A stretch of 56,596 nucleotides of DNA from Nitrospira sp. (GCA_030692565.1 JAUYAO010000015.1:1-56596); one strand, 5' to 3'. Shown: positions 35,801 to 42,481, numbered from the stretch's first letter. Notes: a model not told the origin generated them from the letters alone. Numbers and translations: made by a program.

Positions 35801-36135
35801 GCCTGTAGGCGCGAGAGGCTGTGCTTGCGCCTGATGGGATCCGGCGCGGGAGCTGGAACGGGAACGAGGCCAGCTTGGATACAAGCCCAGAAGGCCACGA
35901 CCACTTCGAGCCCAGGGGGATAAATGAGGAGCGCGCGAGTACCCGGCTCAGCGCGCGCCCCTAGAGCCATTGCAAGCACGTTCACTTCACCTGCAAGTTC
36001 AGCCCAGGTAAGTTGACGGTCTATCGCAACAGTATCTTTGAGATAGGCATAGGCCAACCCGCCGCCGGCCTGCTCACAGCGGTAGGCAAATAATTCGACC
36101 AGGGTGCGGATTGAACTAGGTACTGATTCGCTCAT
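26827..36135 (-). CDS. NRPS FAAL-ACP-C-A-T-C-A-T-TE (N-acyl dipeptide synthetase)
   Basis: A 3102-residue megasynthase from ATG 36135; an in-frame TTG at 36180 adds 15 residues. Numbers here use the TTG frame. A fatty acyl-AMP ligase (about 20-600, YTSGSTATPRG near 190) loads an ACP (GLDSL, Ser653). Module 1 has C (about 735-1160), A (YTSGSTGRPKG near 1335) and T (GGHSLLA, Ser1729). Module 2 has C (HHIVGDQ, H1923), A (YTSGSTGQPKG near 2392) and T (GGHSLKA, Ser2786). A type I thioesterase follows, with Cys2916 as nucleophile. By eye alignment to GrsA, A2 reads DILQLGMIWK, close to the glycine code. A1 reads DGTVVAEVWK, weakly Tyr-like. Expected product: fatty acyl-X-Gly. The first C motif is HRLVSDG instead of HHxxxDG. 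Confidence 0.93.
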   Translation of the reverse strand: MSESVPSSIRTLVELFAYRCEQAGGGLAYAYLKDTVAIDRQLTWAELAGEVNVLAMALGARAEPGTRALLIYPPGLEVVVAFWACIQAGLVPVPAPAPDPIRRKHSLSRLQAILDDAQAALVLTTTGIQTLCAEQSLVAPDRQVQWLATDQPTGEGWPSLERRSPISDLAYLQYTSGSTATPRGVMVSHRNVLAQCEAIHQTAGVNAESRSLCWLPYFHDYGLVHGILAPLYGGIPAFLLSPLTFLRRPLRWLEAIDRWGITHSGAPSFAYDACVKAFQKQPGWSGDLARWAVASCGAEPIHHRTINTFTQVFAPHGFKGNAFMPAYGLAEATLVVSSTARAEAPHMITVDSAALESHRVEVRRPDDVGVRELVGCGRPLPGSQVIIVEPGSGLECAAGQVGEIWVSSPSVALGYWRRAEATIEAFNAQVSGRPEEHFLRTGDLGFFSEGQVVITGRLKDLIILNGRNIYPQDLEAAVEVCHPMARSGGCVAFSVEVDEVERLIMVLEVDRQQELRAEEVATAVRVTLAERFEVPVWGVVLARHGAIPKTSSGKVQRQACRKAYLEQSLAVLSTQMLPAEEAVTSSGSIAEGSRKVHDLLKRGEGLESYVQRVFAEQSGLPVSKIEAGMPLVNIGLDSLGTSLVKNRLEQECGVELSFGQLFGQGTVRDLAAYLQTALSEAAFGPERSSRGQAGGPESEGRGLQAEDGEVGRSPLSCSQERLWFLEQVQPGSALNHISIGMRLSGQLDLTAFDASIQELVQRHDILRMGFASVGELPYQATATKAVAKVTRASLRDLSPSNRDAEIRRRIREEVLVPFDLGCPPLLRAFLLEIEDREHLCILTVHRLVSDGWSLRLLCRELTQQYRSRPKDPAMIPAHSPRSYLEFSQWQRNQLESERYVAQLGYWQRQLDRMPSVLDLPADRPRPRVPLFQGGSRIRALPESMVADLGAFCSRQGTTKFMAVYSALCAWLQRATRTTDIVVGTVVANRSQSHWQDVVGYFANTVALRMDLSDVDTGEQLLRRARQTVCDAYDHQDVPFERVIGALKGRRAADSPHVFNVMIVWEDDPLSELHLEGLSVRHVPLDDVAVELDLTLLVVNGIEGLELVMLYDRALFDGGTVDRMLAQIEMILYGLIANPASRLLDLPLLTQDERRQLLVEWNRTTVDVQQATSILPMIEARIKQAPERTAVVCGEDRLSYRELVVRVDQLASAVYAVTGGRNVRVGLCVDRSVSSLIGILGILKSGAAYVPLDASAPEQRQRLILEDAGVALLVTQRHLRATLPYGGGPVIELESLAGEAQRHDAHVAWPRLGIDHAAYVIYTSGSTGRPKGVEITHGALLHSLLARLQYYQDPVECCLLTFPIAFDGSVTSMFWTLLHAGTLVIPTEDNYRDPLQIGALISRHQVSHIVLVPSLYEAMLRDVAAATLQSLRVVVSAGESLPVLLVRRHYERLQEAALYNEYGPTEATVWSTVYQTTGTELGGRIPIGKPIAGAAIYLLDEGLSPVPVGVVGEIVIGGASLARGYLNLPELTSAKFLSNPFVPGARFYKTGDLGLMRQDGNIEYVGRADSQVKVRGYRIELGDIESALSGLPGVRAAAVVVREDMTTGPSLIAFVMSDQVPGSTSPYLHELLKRTLPSYMVPAAVFVVDAIPYLPNGKVDRLALQQHMLGENRSETASVRARDPIEQGLLEIWREVLGEQTIDIHRNFFAMGGHSLLATQIISRIREVFRVELPLRSMFESPTIAGVAELIRVEQHRGNAPSPLPPIVPVSRDGSLPLSFSQQRMWFVQQLAPEATAYNLLFVSRHKGGMSVPVVRQVVNLLSQRHEAFRTTFAMTGAGLEQRIASWESPHLVEIDLRRIPADQREGEARRIAEQEGARPFDLEKGPLARISLITLDQEDHLIVLNLHHIVGDQWSFGILGRDFAAYYNALCQGQPLPEMTLPIQYADYAVWQRRCMTDAVLAAQEQYWTKTLEHLPILHLPTDFPRPAVQTFEGGLCAVDIPDSVIQRLKQFSAEQHVTPFMTMLACFQLLLSRYTGQVDLAVGCPIANRTHMLMEQLIGTFVNTLALRVDVSGNPSFEGFLERVKNAALGAFANQDYPFDKLVESLQIERDASMAPLVQVLFNMANAPIGDIQLYGLEWEPFEVEPGSAQFDLSLSIELEVAKKAYFTFNSALFVRETVERFAGHYLALIESAMSNPQARVSELKMLGETERSRILYEWNRTTAEYPHTDCLPEHIEIQAEDHPEAVAVSMDKRVLTYRQLNGKANQLARALRAIGVSPGVAVGVCLERSVDMVPVLLAVMKAGGCYVPLDPDYPRDRVRFMVEDSGAPLVITTSPLADRFSGQSCRTWCLDREGHVFSPDDEHNLPSSASADDLAYILYTSGSTGQPKGVEIRHRSLMNFLWSMKRQPGCTREDIILSVTTLSFDIAGLELYLPLLVGGRVEIVSRAVATDGHKLRDTLERVQPTIMQATPATWRLLLEAGWTGSPSLTALCGGEALPQDLAIALRDRTKALWNMYGPTETTIWSTVERISSDIPEITIGRPIANTEVYVLDPYLQPVPVGVAGEIYIGGDGVARGYHGRADLTADRFIPHPFSLHPAAKLYRTGDLGRYRTDGKIVHLGRIDHQVKIRGFRIELGEIEAILSRHTKIKQAVVTARDDQHGLKQLAAYLVLQEGQEAGAEELRSFLRAVLPEYMVPSFFVFLDAFPLTANKKIDVRALPPPEMTSHTAGQPYVGPRNGMEVQLTALWQQVLGMQDIGIHDNFFDLGGHSLKAAQLFYQLELVFGKQLPLATLFQAPTIAELASVLTKASWVPPWQSLVAIQPSGTGVPLFMVPGVGGNVLVFAKLARLLGTDQPLYGLQARGLDGKETPFISVSEMAAHYVQEVRRMYPEGPYLIGGVCTGGLIGYEMARQLTALGCQVTLFMMDTWHPDSYRRYKHRLVAKAFMSMIVLGKIVGDIRSISRLPMNEWWVTLTRKTQVALSLFSQSLTDHIQDRDFQVQRLTEATLLAVARYHVEPTSAEVVNVVASNRHVEDVIPDTRHRWQELGARSSCTVHIPAEDSGRLFVSPFVEELAGHLQNYLQTSPERAVGVGTPARNNQSA

Positions 36136-36183
36136 GCAGGCAAATAGAACAGCAGGAAACAATGAATCCGAATGACCCAATGT

Positions 36184-36198
36184 ATAGGAAAATCCTAT
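36184..36198. promoter_or_regulatory. Inverted repeat upstream of the NRPS gene (candidate operator)
   Basis: A perfect inverted repeat with ATAGGA (36184-36189), AAA spacer and TCCTAT (36193-36198) lies 48 nt upstream of the NRPS ATG at 36135 and just before the alternative TTG. On the minus strand it overlaps a TATACA-like element. It may bind a repressor. The stretch 36199-36508 upstream holds no convincing gene or other signal. Confidence 0.35.
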
Positions 36199-36508
36199 GC
36201 TGGATCAGAAGAATTTTCTACCGCTACGGAAGGATAGTACGGACCGCTGCATTCCAGAAGAGATTTCCTGTTCTGCGCACAAAACAGGCCCATGATACTT
36301 CACGCAACGTCATGATTCAGTGGAACAATTCATCCTACTTGGAGATTCCCAAGGCACCGTGATTCTTACCCCGATGATTTCGTGGTTAGATCGTCCACGA
36401 TGAGAGAAAACTCATTGAAATATCATGCCTCTCACTGTAAGCTCCCCCCATAGCTTGATCGGTCAGGGGCGCGCGTCTTTCGGTGCCTCCCAATTCAGCA
36501 AGTTGCCA

Positions 36509-36598
36509 GGAGAGGTGCCAGAGTGGCCGAATGGACTCGCCTCGAAAGCGGGCGTCCTCGCAAGGGGACCGTGGGTTCAAATCCCACCCTCTCCGCCA
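36509..36598 (+). tRNA. tRNA-Ser (anticodon CGA)
   Basis: A 90-nt class II tRNA. The acceptor arm GGAGAGG (36509-36515) pairs with CCTCTCC (36588-36594), followed by discriminator G and encoded CCA (36596-36598). The anticodon stem CTCGC/GCGGG encloses CTCGAAA with anticodon CGA. A long variable arm (GCGTCCTCGCAAGGGGACC region) and T-loop GGTTCAAATCC are visible. Confidence 0.95.
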
Positions 36599-36601
36599 AA
36601 C

Positions 36602-36657
36602 CGCACTTCGTGCGACCCGCCCGCTCTGTATCGTCTTATCGCTATTGACGCGGGCGG
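36602..36657 (+). terminator. Hairpins after tRNA-Ser (possible terminator)
   Basis: CGCAC-TTC-GTGCG (36602-36614) is a compact hairpin starting 3 nt after the tRNA. A second perfect 8-bp stem pairs CCGCCCGC (36617-36624) with GCGGGCGG (36650-36657). A T7 run begins near 36673, 15 nt further on and inside the end of the convergent gene. Termination is plausible, but the spacing to the T run is long. Confidence 0.4.
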
Positions 36658-36667
36658 ATAAACACCT

Positions 36668-38191
36668 TCATATTTTTTTCACCTTCTCTCCCAAGACCCG
36701 CCGCAATTCGACCATCGCGAGCGTGTCGCGCTTGCAGTAGGCTAACAGTGCTTCCTGAATCCTGGCCCGCTCGATCCAGTCGCTCTCGACAAACACCATC
36801 TTGTAGTACTCCGATGCCGCCTGCCCGCCTTCACGAATGTTGAGATCGTCATAGTGCAACGAAGGCACCAGTGCCGGCAGCACCTCCTTCAGCGAGTACG
36901 ATCCGCCGAACTCCGGATGGTAGTAATGCTCTTTGACAATCGGGTGGAGATCCCAAATCCGTTTCACCAACGCCTTGAGCGCCGTTCGTAGTTCAGGGAG
37001 AAACTCCGCCAGTTGCTCGATCACAGATTTCTCATACGGGGAATAGACACAAATACTCCCCTTGCCTCCCAGGGAATCCAGAAGGGATTCGGCCAATGAC
37101 TTCCGGGGATCAGTCCCTTCTGTGTGGAGGAATTCGTGATGCACGAGTTCGCCGGAAGCCTGCTCGATATGATTCGACCATTGCACCGGCAGCGCTTGAT
37201 AGGGGCGCGTGCCGGCAAAGCGAGGCACGGCCAGCATGACGGTCTCAAAATCCAGGTGATGGACGGGAAACCGCACGGTCTTGAGCGCGGCTTCCAGCTT
37301 CTCGGACACCCACTCCACGTTGTCTTTGACCTTGCGCTGGACGGCAGAAAGCTTCGTGCCATCCGGAATCTCATCAATGGTCACGATGCCCCGCTCGGCA
37401 AGTTGGCTGGTGATCTGCTTGGCGCCAGGCAGGTGAAAGATCCACCGCGCAGGCTTCTGACTCGTGCAATGAGCCCAGAAGGGACATTCATAGGGCGAAA
37501 AACAATGGCGATCCGGATCAACCACGGGGGCGGCCGGTGACAGTAACATGGTCTTCATCGCGGCTATCCGGTCCGGCACAGTCACTTGCCGCTCCAAGAC
37601 AATTGAGGAGAGTTCATCGATCGCGAACAGCTCGTTCAACTCGACCTCGCCGCCGGCATAGGTATAGGCGGTATTGATGCGCATGAGATGACAGCTGACG
37701 ATGTTGAGGCCTGCCCCCACGAGCACGTGGCGCTGCAGCGCCAGATCGTCCAGGTGCACATCCTTCACCTTGGTGGATGACTTGACCTCGATCAAGCGCC
37801 ACCCCGCCAAAGCTCCGTCTTCGCCTCGCACCCGCTCCAGAATATCCACACGAACGAGGACGCCATCGGCCATGATCGCTGCTTCATAAATCGCCGGGAC
37901 AGACTCATCCGCCATCAGCGCGTTTGTTTGGGTAAGCGCCGCCTCGGTCTGTCGATACCCGGCTGTTACGAGACGGCCGCCGGGGAACCGGCGGCGCGCC
38001 AGCTCACCGACCTCCGTCCCCATATCCAGGATCGCCTGCGTCCCCGCGTCAGGCGGAGTCGCAAGATAGGGCTGATGGATATCGAGATACAGGCGCTTAT
38101 GACATTGGAGGCCTGAGATATATTTGGATTTCGATAAACGCGGCGTTTTCTGCACGCCGTCTTGCGGAAGATCTGTGGCTTGTTCAGTCAT
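36668..38191 (-). CDS. DUF2779 protein with PD-(D/E)XK-like N-terminal domain
   Basis: A 507-residue protein of the DUF2779 family. The N-terminal half begins LSKSKYISGLQCHKRLYLD and has a Cas4/RecB-like nuclease pattern: WRLIEVKSSTKVKD (ExK-type active site) and Cys residues C32 and, further on, the FSPYECPFWAHC cluster that could hold an iron-sulfur cluster. The C-terminal DUF2779 part starts HHLDFETVMLAVPRF, an RNase H-like exonuclease pattern (DxE), with later YSPYEKSVIEQ and CKRDTLAMVELRR. This suggests a DNA- or RNA-processing enzyme; no member that I know has an assigned pathway. No CRISPR or defence genes are adjacent. Confidence 0.85.
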   Translation of the reverse strand: MTEQATDLPQDGVQKTPRLSKSKYISGLQCHKRLYLDIHQPYLATPPDAGTQAILDMGTEVGELARRRFPGGRLVTAGYRQTEAALTQTNALMADESVPAIYEAAIMADGVLVRVDILERVRGEDGALAGWRLIEVKSSTKVKDVHLDDLALQRHVLVGAGLNIVSCHLMRINTAYTYAGGEVELNELFAIDELSSIVLERQVTVPDRIAAMKTMLLSPAAPVVDPDRHCFSPYECPFWAHCTSQKPARWIFHLPGAKQITSQLAERGIVTIDEIPDGTKLSAVQRKVKDNVEWVSEKLEAALKTVRFPVHHLDFETVMLAVPRFAGTRPYQALPVQWSNHIEQASGELVHHEFLHTEGTDPRKSLAESLLDSLGGKGSICVYSPYEKSVIEQLAEFLPELRTALKALVKRIWDLHPIVKEHYYHPEFGGSYSLKEVLPALVPSLHYDDLNIREGGQAASEYYKMVFVESDWIERARIQEALLAYCKRDTLAMVELRRVLGEKVKKI

Positions 38192-38262
38192 CGTGTGACC
38201 CTAACGAACGATGACGTATTTGTCTAGCTGGACATCGCCTCAGTTCTGTAGGATAGGCGCCC

Positions 38263-39603
38263 ATGGGTTTCCGCATCGCCGACATCCGCAAATCTGTGCT
38301 CACCCTGGCCCTGCCGGTCACTGTCAGCAGCCTTCTTCAACGAACCGAAGGAATCGTCGCGGTCTTTCTGGTAGGGGGACTCGGTGCGACTCCCATTGCC
38401 GCCGTCGGCTTGGGGCAACTCCTGGCGTTCATCGCCACGACGCTGGTCTCGGGCCTCTCGGTAGGCTCCAACGTGATCATTGCCCAGCTGTGGGGAGCCA
38501 AACGACATCGGGACGCCGGAGAAGCGGCCCGCCACTTTCTCGGAATTTCCATTGCAGTCTCACTCGCGCTGGCGGCACTGGGGATGACGCTGAACCGGTT
38601 CGCGATGGAGGGGTTGGGAGCTGAATCCGGCGTCATTGCGCTGGCGATCCCCTACTCCACGATCATCTTTCTGGTGATCCCCTTCACCGTGCTGCTTCAG
38701 GTATTGTCCTCAATCCTACAGGGCACCGGCGACACTCGCACGCCAATGTATGCCATGATCCTGGTCAATCTGCTGCACATCGGCATCGCCTACCCCCTCG
38801 TCTACGGATACTGGGGCCTGCCCGCACTCGGCGTCAAAGGAGCCGCGATTGCCGTGGGAATCGCCGAAGCCATCGGCGTCGCCTTCCTCTGGTGGCGCAG
38901 TCGCCCTGTTTTGAAATCGTCCGCACACCTCCGACTCGATCTCATTCGAACCATGTGGCATGTCGGCGCGCCGGTTTCTGGCGAGCGGATCGTGCAGCAA
39001 GCGGGCATCCTCATCTATACGAAACTCGTGCTGCTGTACGGCACCGTGTCCTATGCCGCCCATCAGGTGGGCCTCTCGATCGAGTCGCTGTCGTTTTTGC
39101 CGGGCTATGGATTTGCCATCGCCGCCGCTACCATGGTCGGCCAGAGCATCGGAGCCGGGAAATACACCAGAGCGAAGCTGGAAAACTGGGAAGCCAATCG
39201 CCTGGCCATCGTCATCATGGCCAGCATGGGCGTCGTATTCTTCTTCTTTCCCTATCTGCTCCTGCGCGCCTTCACCACCGACGAAGCAGTCATCGAACTC
39301 GGTACGGTGTTCCTGAAGATCGTCGCCCTTCTACAGATCCCCCTCGCGCTCACGATGGTCATCGCCGGGTCGCTGCGCGGCGCCGGAGACACCCGGTTCA
39401 TCATGGGCGCGACGATGGTGGGCATGTGGGGCGTACGTGTCCCGATGGCATTGATCGTTGCCCTCTGGCTCCATCTCTCGGTGTTCTATGTCTGGCTGGC
39501 GATGATCGCGGACTGGACCGTGAGAATGGCGTTGCTGCTCTGGCGTTACCGATCGGAACGGTGGAAAGCGATTCGGGTCATCAAGACAACGCGGATAGCA
39601 TGA
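38263..39603 (+). CDS. MATE-family efflux transporter
   Basis: A 446-residue polytopic membrane protein with about 12 hydrophobic segments in two homologous halves, the length and layout of MATE (NorM/DinF) Na+ or H+ drug antiporters. Typical stretches are IRKSVLTLALPVTVSSLLQR, SVGSNVIIAQLWGAKRHRDA and, in the second half, GAPVSGERIVQQAGILIYTK, GYGFAIAAATMVGQSIGAG and GSLRGAGDTRFIMGATMVG. The substrate is unknown. It is not close enough to the NRPS operon to assign product export, and a dedicated ABC exporter exists there. It is monocistronic, divergent from the DUF2779 gene. Confidence 0.92.
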   Translation: MGFRIADIRKSVLTLALPVTVSSLLQRTEGIVAVFLVGGLGATPIAAVGLGQLLAFIATTLVSGLSVGSNVIIAQLWGAKRHRDAGEAARHFLGISIAVSLALAALGMTLNRFAMEGLGAESGVIALAIPYSTIIFLVIPFTVLLQVLSSILQGTGDTRTPMYAMILVNLLHIGIAYPLVYGYWGLPALGVKGAAIAVGIAEAIGVAFLWWRSRPVLKSSAHLRLDLIRTMWHVGAPVSGERIVQQAGILIYTKLVLLYGTVSYAAHQVGLSIESLSFLPGYGFAIAAATMVGQSIGAGKYTRAKLENWEANRLAIVIMASMGVVFFFFPYLLLRAFTTDEAVIELGTVFLKIVALLQIPLALTMVIAGSLRGAGDTRFIMGATMVGMWGVRVPMALIVALWLHLSVFYVWLAMIADWTVRMALLLWRYRSERWKAIRVIKTTRIA

Positions 39604-39629
39604 GCTGACACCCTCTCAGATTCCCCGCT

Positions 39630-40982
39630 CTAGCATTTCGTTCGCTCTTCAGCCGGAGGTCTCGTATCCTTTCCGCTGCCCACTCGCACTTCGATCCGAC
39701 CCACGCCTTTCACATTGGCGCAGAGATCGCCGAGCCCCGGTGTAATCAGACGATAGGGCCCGCCCTTTCCATCGGGCAATGGCTCGCCGTTGAGCTCGTA
39801 AAGCAGGACGCCAAAATCTTTGGCCTGTTGGAGCGTGAGCGTAGCCGCATACTTTCCGTCAATTGAATGAAACGTCACATGATCGGCATCAATCGCCAGT
39901 GCCGGCACATCGAGCAGGCCCTTCACCTTGATCGCCTTCCCTGTCATACCCGGCATGACGGTGCTGACGTCTGCCACATGATGCTCCACCGGAAGTTGCC
40001 GGAGGGCCGCATAATCAAGTGAGACTGGCTGCACCACCGCCCCGTCGATTCGCACGACTCCAGAACCCTTCTGGCCCTGCTCAGTAATCGTCTTGATCAT
40101 CGCCGTCATCGCCTCGTTCACGGGAGTCGGAATGCCCAACTCTCGCCCTTTCTGCACAATGTACCCGTTCAAATAGGCGATCTCGGTCTGCCGTCCCGCT
40201 TTCCAATCGTCGTACATCGACGTGTGAATATCCCGGATCTCCTGCGTAGCTTTGACGACCCGCTCCGCCATATCCGCCGGCAACGGCACCTTGACCGCCG
40301 CTGAGACCGCGGCGACTTCATCGACGATCTGATGGATCACCCGCAGCATTTCCGGATGATCCAAAGCCTTGGCCACCTTGTCGTCGATCAGCACCGTGAT
40401 CGGATTGAAGACGCAGTTCCAGCACATCTTCTCCCACTTGCTCCGGCGGATATCTTTCGAGAGATGACAGGGAATACCGGCAGCCGTGAAAAGCTCCTTG
40501 ATCTTGAGCACGCGCTCGCTCTCATGCCCCATCAATTCGCCGATCGCCACCGCGCCCTTTTTATAGTGATCGATCACCCCGGGCGCGGCAATTTTCGAAT
40601 AGATGAAGGCCACGCCGCCGACGACGCAGTCACGCGAGGTGCGTGCGATGATCCGGTCTTCGGTATCGATGCCGTTCTGCAAGGTCAGGATGACGGTCTT
40701 CTCCGTCAGCACCGGTTCGATCTGCGCCATGACCTCATCAAGGTCGAACGCCTTCACACCGAGAATAACCAAGTCAGGCTGGGGCAATCCCCTGGGATCC
40801 GCCGCGGCCTGCGGATGGACCGTGAACGTCCCGCTCGCACTGCGGATCGTCAACCCGCTCTGCTTCACCGCTGCCAAGGTCTTCGGCCTGAGGAGAAACG
40901 ACACGTGAGGATTATTCTTGGCGAGATGCGCGCCGAAAAATCCGCCCACTGACCCGGCACCGACCACTAGAATGTTCTTCAT
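39630..40982 (-). CDS. Ketopantoate-reductase-like protein fused to a molybdopterin-binding domain
   Basis: A 450-residue two-part protein; the start at ATG 40982 has a GGGAG site. Residues 1 to about 310 match 2-dehydropantoate 2-reductase (PanE/ApbA). They include NADPH loop ILVVGAGSVGGFFGAHL, LVILGVKAFDLDE, LTLQNGID and SKWEKMCWNCVFNPIT with the catalytic Lys, then a helical domain with TEIAYLNGYIVQKGRELG and PTPVNEAM. About 320-445 match the sulfite-oxidase-type molybdopterin-binding fold: VKGLLDVPALAI, VTFHSIDGKYAATLTLQQA, LLYELNGEPLPDGKGGPYRL and CANVKGVGRIEVR. The Cys ligand to Mo is not evident. PanE makes pantoate for CoA. The fusion makes simple PanE function uncertain. Confidence 0.87.
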   Translation of the reverse strand: MKNILVVGAGSVGGFFGAHLAKNNPHVSFLLRPKTLAAVKQSGLTIRSASGTFTVHPQAAADPRGLPQPDLVILGVKAFDLDEVMAQIEPVLTEKTVILTLQNGIDTEDRIIARTSRDCVVGGVAFIYSKIAAPGVIDHYKKGAVAIGELMGHESERVLKIKELFTAAGIPCHLSKDIRRSKWEKMCWNCVFNPITVLIDDKVAKALDHPEMLRVIHQIVDEVAAVSAAVKVPLPADMAERVVKATQEIRDIHTSMYDDWKAGRQTEIAYLNGYIVQKGRELGIPTPVNEAMTAMIKTITEQGQKGSGVVRIDGAVVQPVSLDYAALRQLPVEHHVADVSTVMPGMTGKAIKVKGLLDVPALAIDADHVTFHSIDGKYAATLTLQQAKDFGVLLYELNGEPLPDGKGGPYRLITPGLGDLCANVKGVGRIEVRVGSGKDTRPPAEERTKC

Positions 40983-41047
40983 GTTCACTCCCTTATTTAC
41001 GGAGAGCGTACTATAGCAGGCGACCGAACTAGGATAAAATAGTCCGC

Positions 41048-41782
41048 ATGAGTTCCACCCCGCTGCATGAGGCGCAATCCCGCCTCGCATCCGCACAAAC
41101 CATCACGATCTTGACCGGGGCAGGTGTCTCCGCCGACAGTGGCGTGCCGACATTTCGCGGGATCGACGGACTATGGCGCAATTTTCGAGCGGAAGAACTA
41201 GCGACACCGGACGCGTTTGAGCGAGACCCCAGGCTGGTATGGGAATGGTACAACTGGCGACGGGAATTGATTGCCACGAAACGACCCAACGACGCTCACG
41301 TCGCCATCGCATCATTGGAATCGCGCCACCTCGATTTCTGGCTCATCACTCAAAATGTAGATGGCCTCCACAGGCTGGCCGGATCTACCCAGCTCTCGGA
41401 AATTCACGGCAACATCTGGATGGTCCGTTGCACGGGATGTGGTGCGGTGACAGAGAATCACCAGGTACCGCTACCGCTCCTGCCCCATTGTGGACCGTGC
41501 GGAGGGCTCTTGCGTCCTCACATCGTCTGGTTTGGTGAATCCTTACATGAGGACGATCTTGCCCGCTGCGCACAACACCTACAGGCCTGTGAGGTGCTGC
41601 TCGTAATCGGCACTTCCGGCGTGGTCTATCCGGCAGCCGGGTTTGCCTCGATTGCAAAGGACGCCGGAGCCACGGTCATTGAAGTGAATCTCGACCAGAC
41701 TCCCCAATCAGACCTTGTAGATATTTCCTTGCGCGGCCGCGCGAAGGAGCTCGTCCCGCTTTTACTACAGGCGGGCAAGTAG
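41048..41782 (+). CDS. cobB: Sir2-family NAD-dependent protein deacylase
   Basis: A 244-residue sirtuin that removes acyl groups from lysines using NAD+. Motifs are GAGVSADSGVPTFRG (24-38), TQNVDGLH (101-108), catalytic H120 in EIHGN, zinc cysteines C128, C131, C148 and C151, and LLVIGTSGVVYPAAGF near the C-terminus. Y68 and R71 (WYNWRR) form the YxxR pair that in SIRT5 and CobB recognises succinyl or malonyl lysine, so desuccinylation is possible. An AGGAT element precedes the ATG. Its last 18 nt overlap the convergent HAD gene. Confidence 0.94.
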   Translation: MSSTPLHEAQSRLASAQTITILTGAGVSADSGVPTFRGIDGLWRNFRAEELATPDAFERDPRLVWEWYNWRRELIATKRPNDAHVAIASLESRHLDFWLITQNVDGLHRLAGSTQLSEIHGNIWMVRCTGCGAVTENHQVPLPLLPHCGPCGGLLRPHIVWFGESLHEDDLARCAQHLQACEVLLVIGTSGVVYPAAGFASIAKDAGATVIEVNLDQTPQSDLVDISLRGRAKELVPLLLQAGK

Positions 41783-42481
41783 CGGTTGAAGTTGCTCAAG
41801 AGACCGAATGCGATGAATCCCCGGTGCGATTTCGGCCTCTGACCGGTCGATGAGTACGCTCGTGAGCCCGGCTTTCGTCGCGCCTTCCACGTCTTCCTTC
41901 AGACTGTCCCCGACATGGACTGCATCTTCAGGATCGACAGCGTGCTTCTCCAGCGCCAGGCGGAATATTTTTGGAGCGGGCTTCGCCGCGTGGGACAAAC
42001 TGGAAATCGTGATGGTGTCGAAATACTGCTCGATGCCCAGCCCCCGCAACACGGGAAAGAGTCGCGAATCGAAGTTTGAGATAATCCCCAGCTCCAATCC
42101 CTGTGCCTTGAGCTGACGCAACACCGCTTCCGTCTCAGGGTAGAGCTTCCACGTTCTCGGATCCTCGAAGACCTGAAAGACTTCTTCGAAGAATTCGTCG
42201 AATCCCTCAAACATCCCCACCCGATAGAACACATTATGGACGATATCAAACCACCAGAGCCGCTCGCTTTGCTTGAGGGCTGCTGGCTCCGTCAGCGCAA
42301 ACACAGGAGGCGACGCGTCCTTGAACGCCCGGCTAAAGGCTTGGGTGATAGACACGAGCGATGTCGGTGTCTGCCGAAACCCGTGACGTACGGCGTACTC
42401 CAAATAGATCTCGGCGACCGATCCGTTGATGTGAAATAAGGTCTGGGCTGCGTCGAAAAAAATGACTTGGTACGAGGCCAT
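41765..42481 (-). CDS. HAD-superfamily hydrolase (REG-2-like)
   Basis: A 238-residue HAD subfamily I protein. Start ATG 42481 has AGAGAGGA 8 nt upstream; a GTG directly before it would add one residue. Motif I is VIFFDAAQTLF: the nucleophile Asp is present but the second Asp of DxDxT is Ala, as is usual in the DREG-2/HDHD3-like branch. Motif II is ISNFDSRLF and motif III-IV is AAKPAPKIFRLAL with HVGDSLKEDVEGATKAG. It is probably a phosphatase or related enzyme of unknown substrate. It is convergent with and overlaps the sirtuin gene. Confidence 0.87.
   Translation of the reverse strand: MASYQVIFFDAAQTLFHINGSVAEIYLEYAVRHGFRQTPTSLVSITQAFSRAFKDASPPVFALTEPAALKQSERLWWFDIVHNVFYRVGMFEGFDEFFEEVFQVFEDPRTWKLYPETEAVLRQLKAQGLELGIISNFDSRLFPVLRGLGIEQYFDTITISSLSHAAKPAPKIFRLALEKHAVDPEDAVHVGDSLKEDVEGATKAGLTSVLIDRSEAEIAPGIHRIRSLEQLQPLLARL

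Noticed and set aside
36509-36598. tRNA-Ser as an attachment site of an integrated island
   Set aside because: No integrase gene and no direct repeat of the tRNA 3' end were seen elsewhere in the window.
41765-42481. HAD hydrolase missing the second motif I Asp, possible inactive enzyme
   Set aside because: Replacement of that Asp is common in the REG-2-like branch, so it is not evidence of decay.
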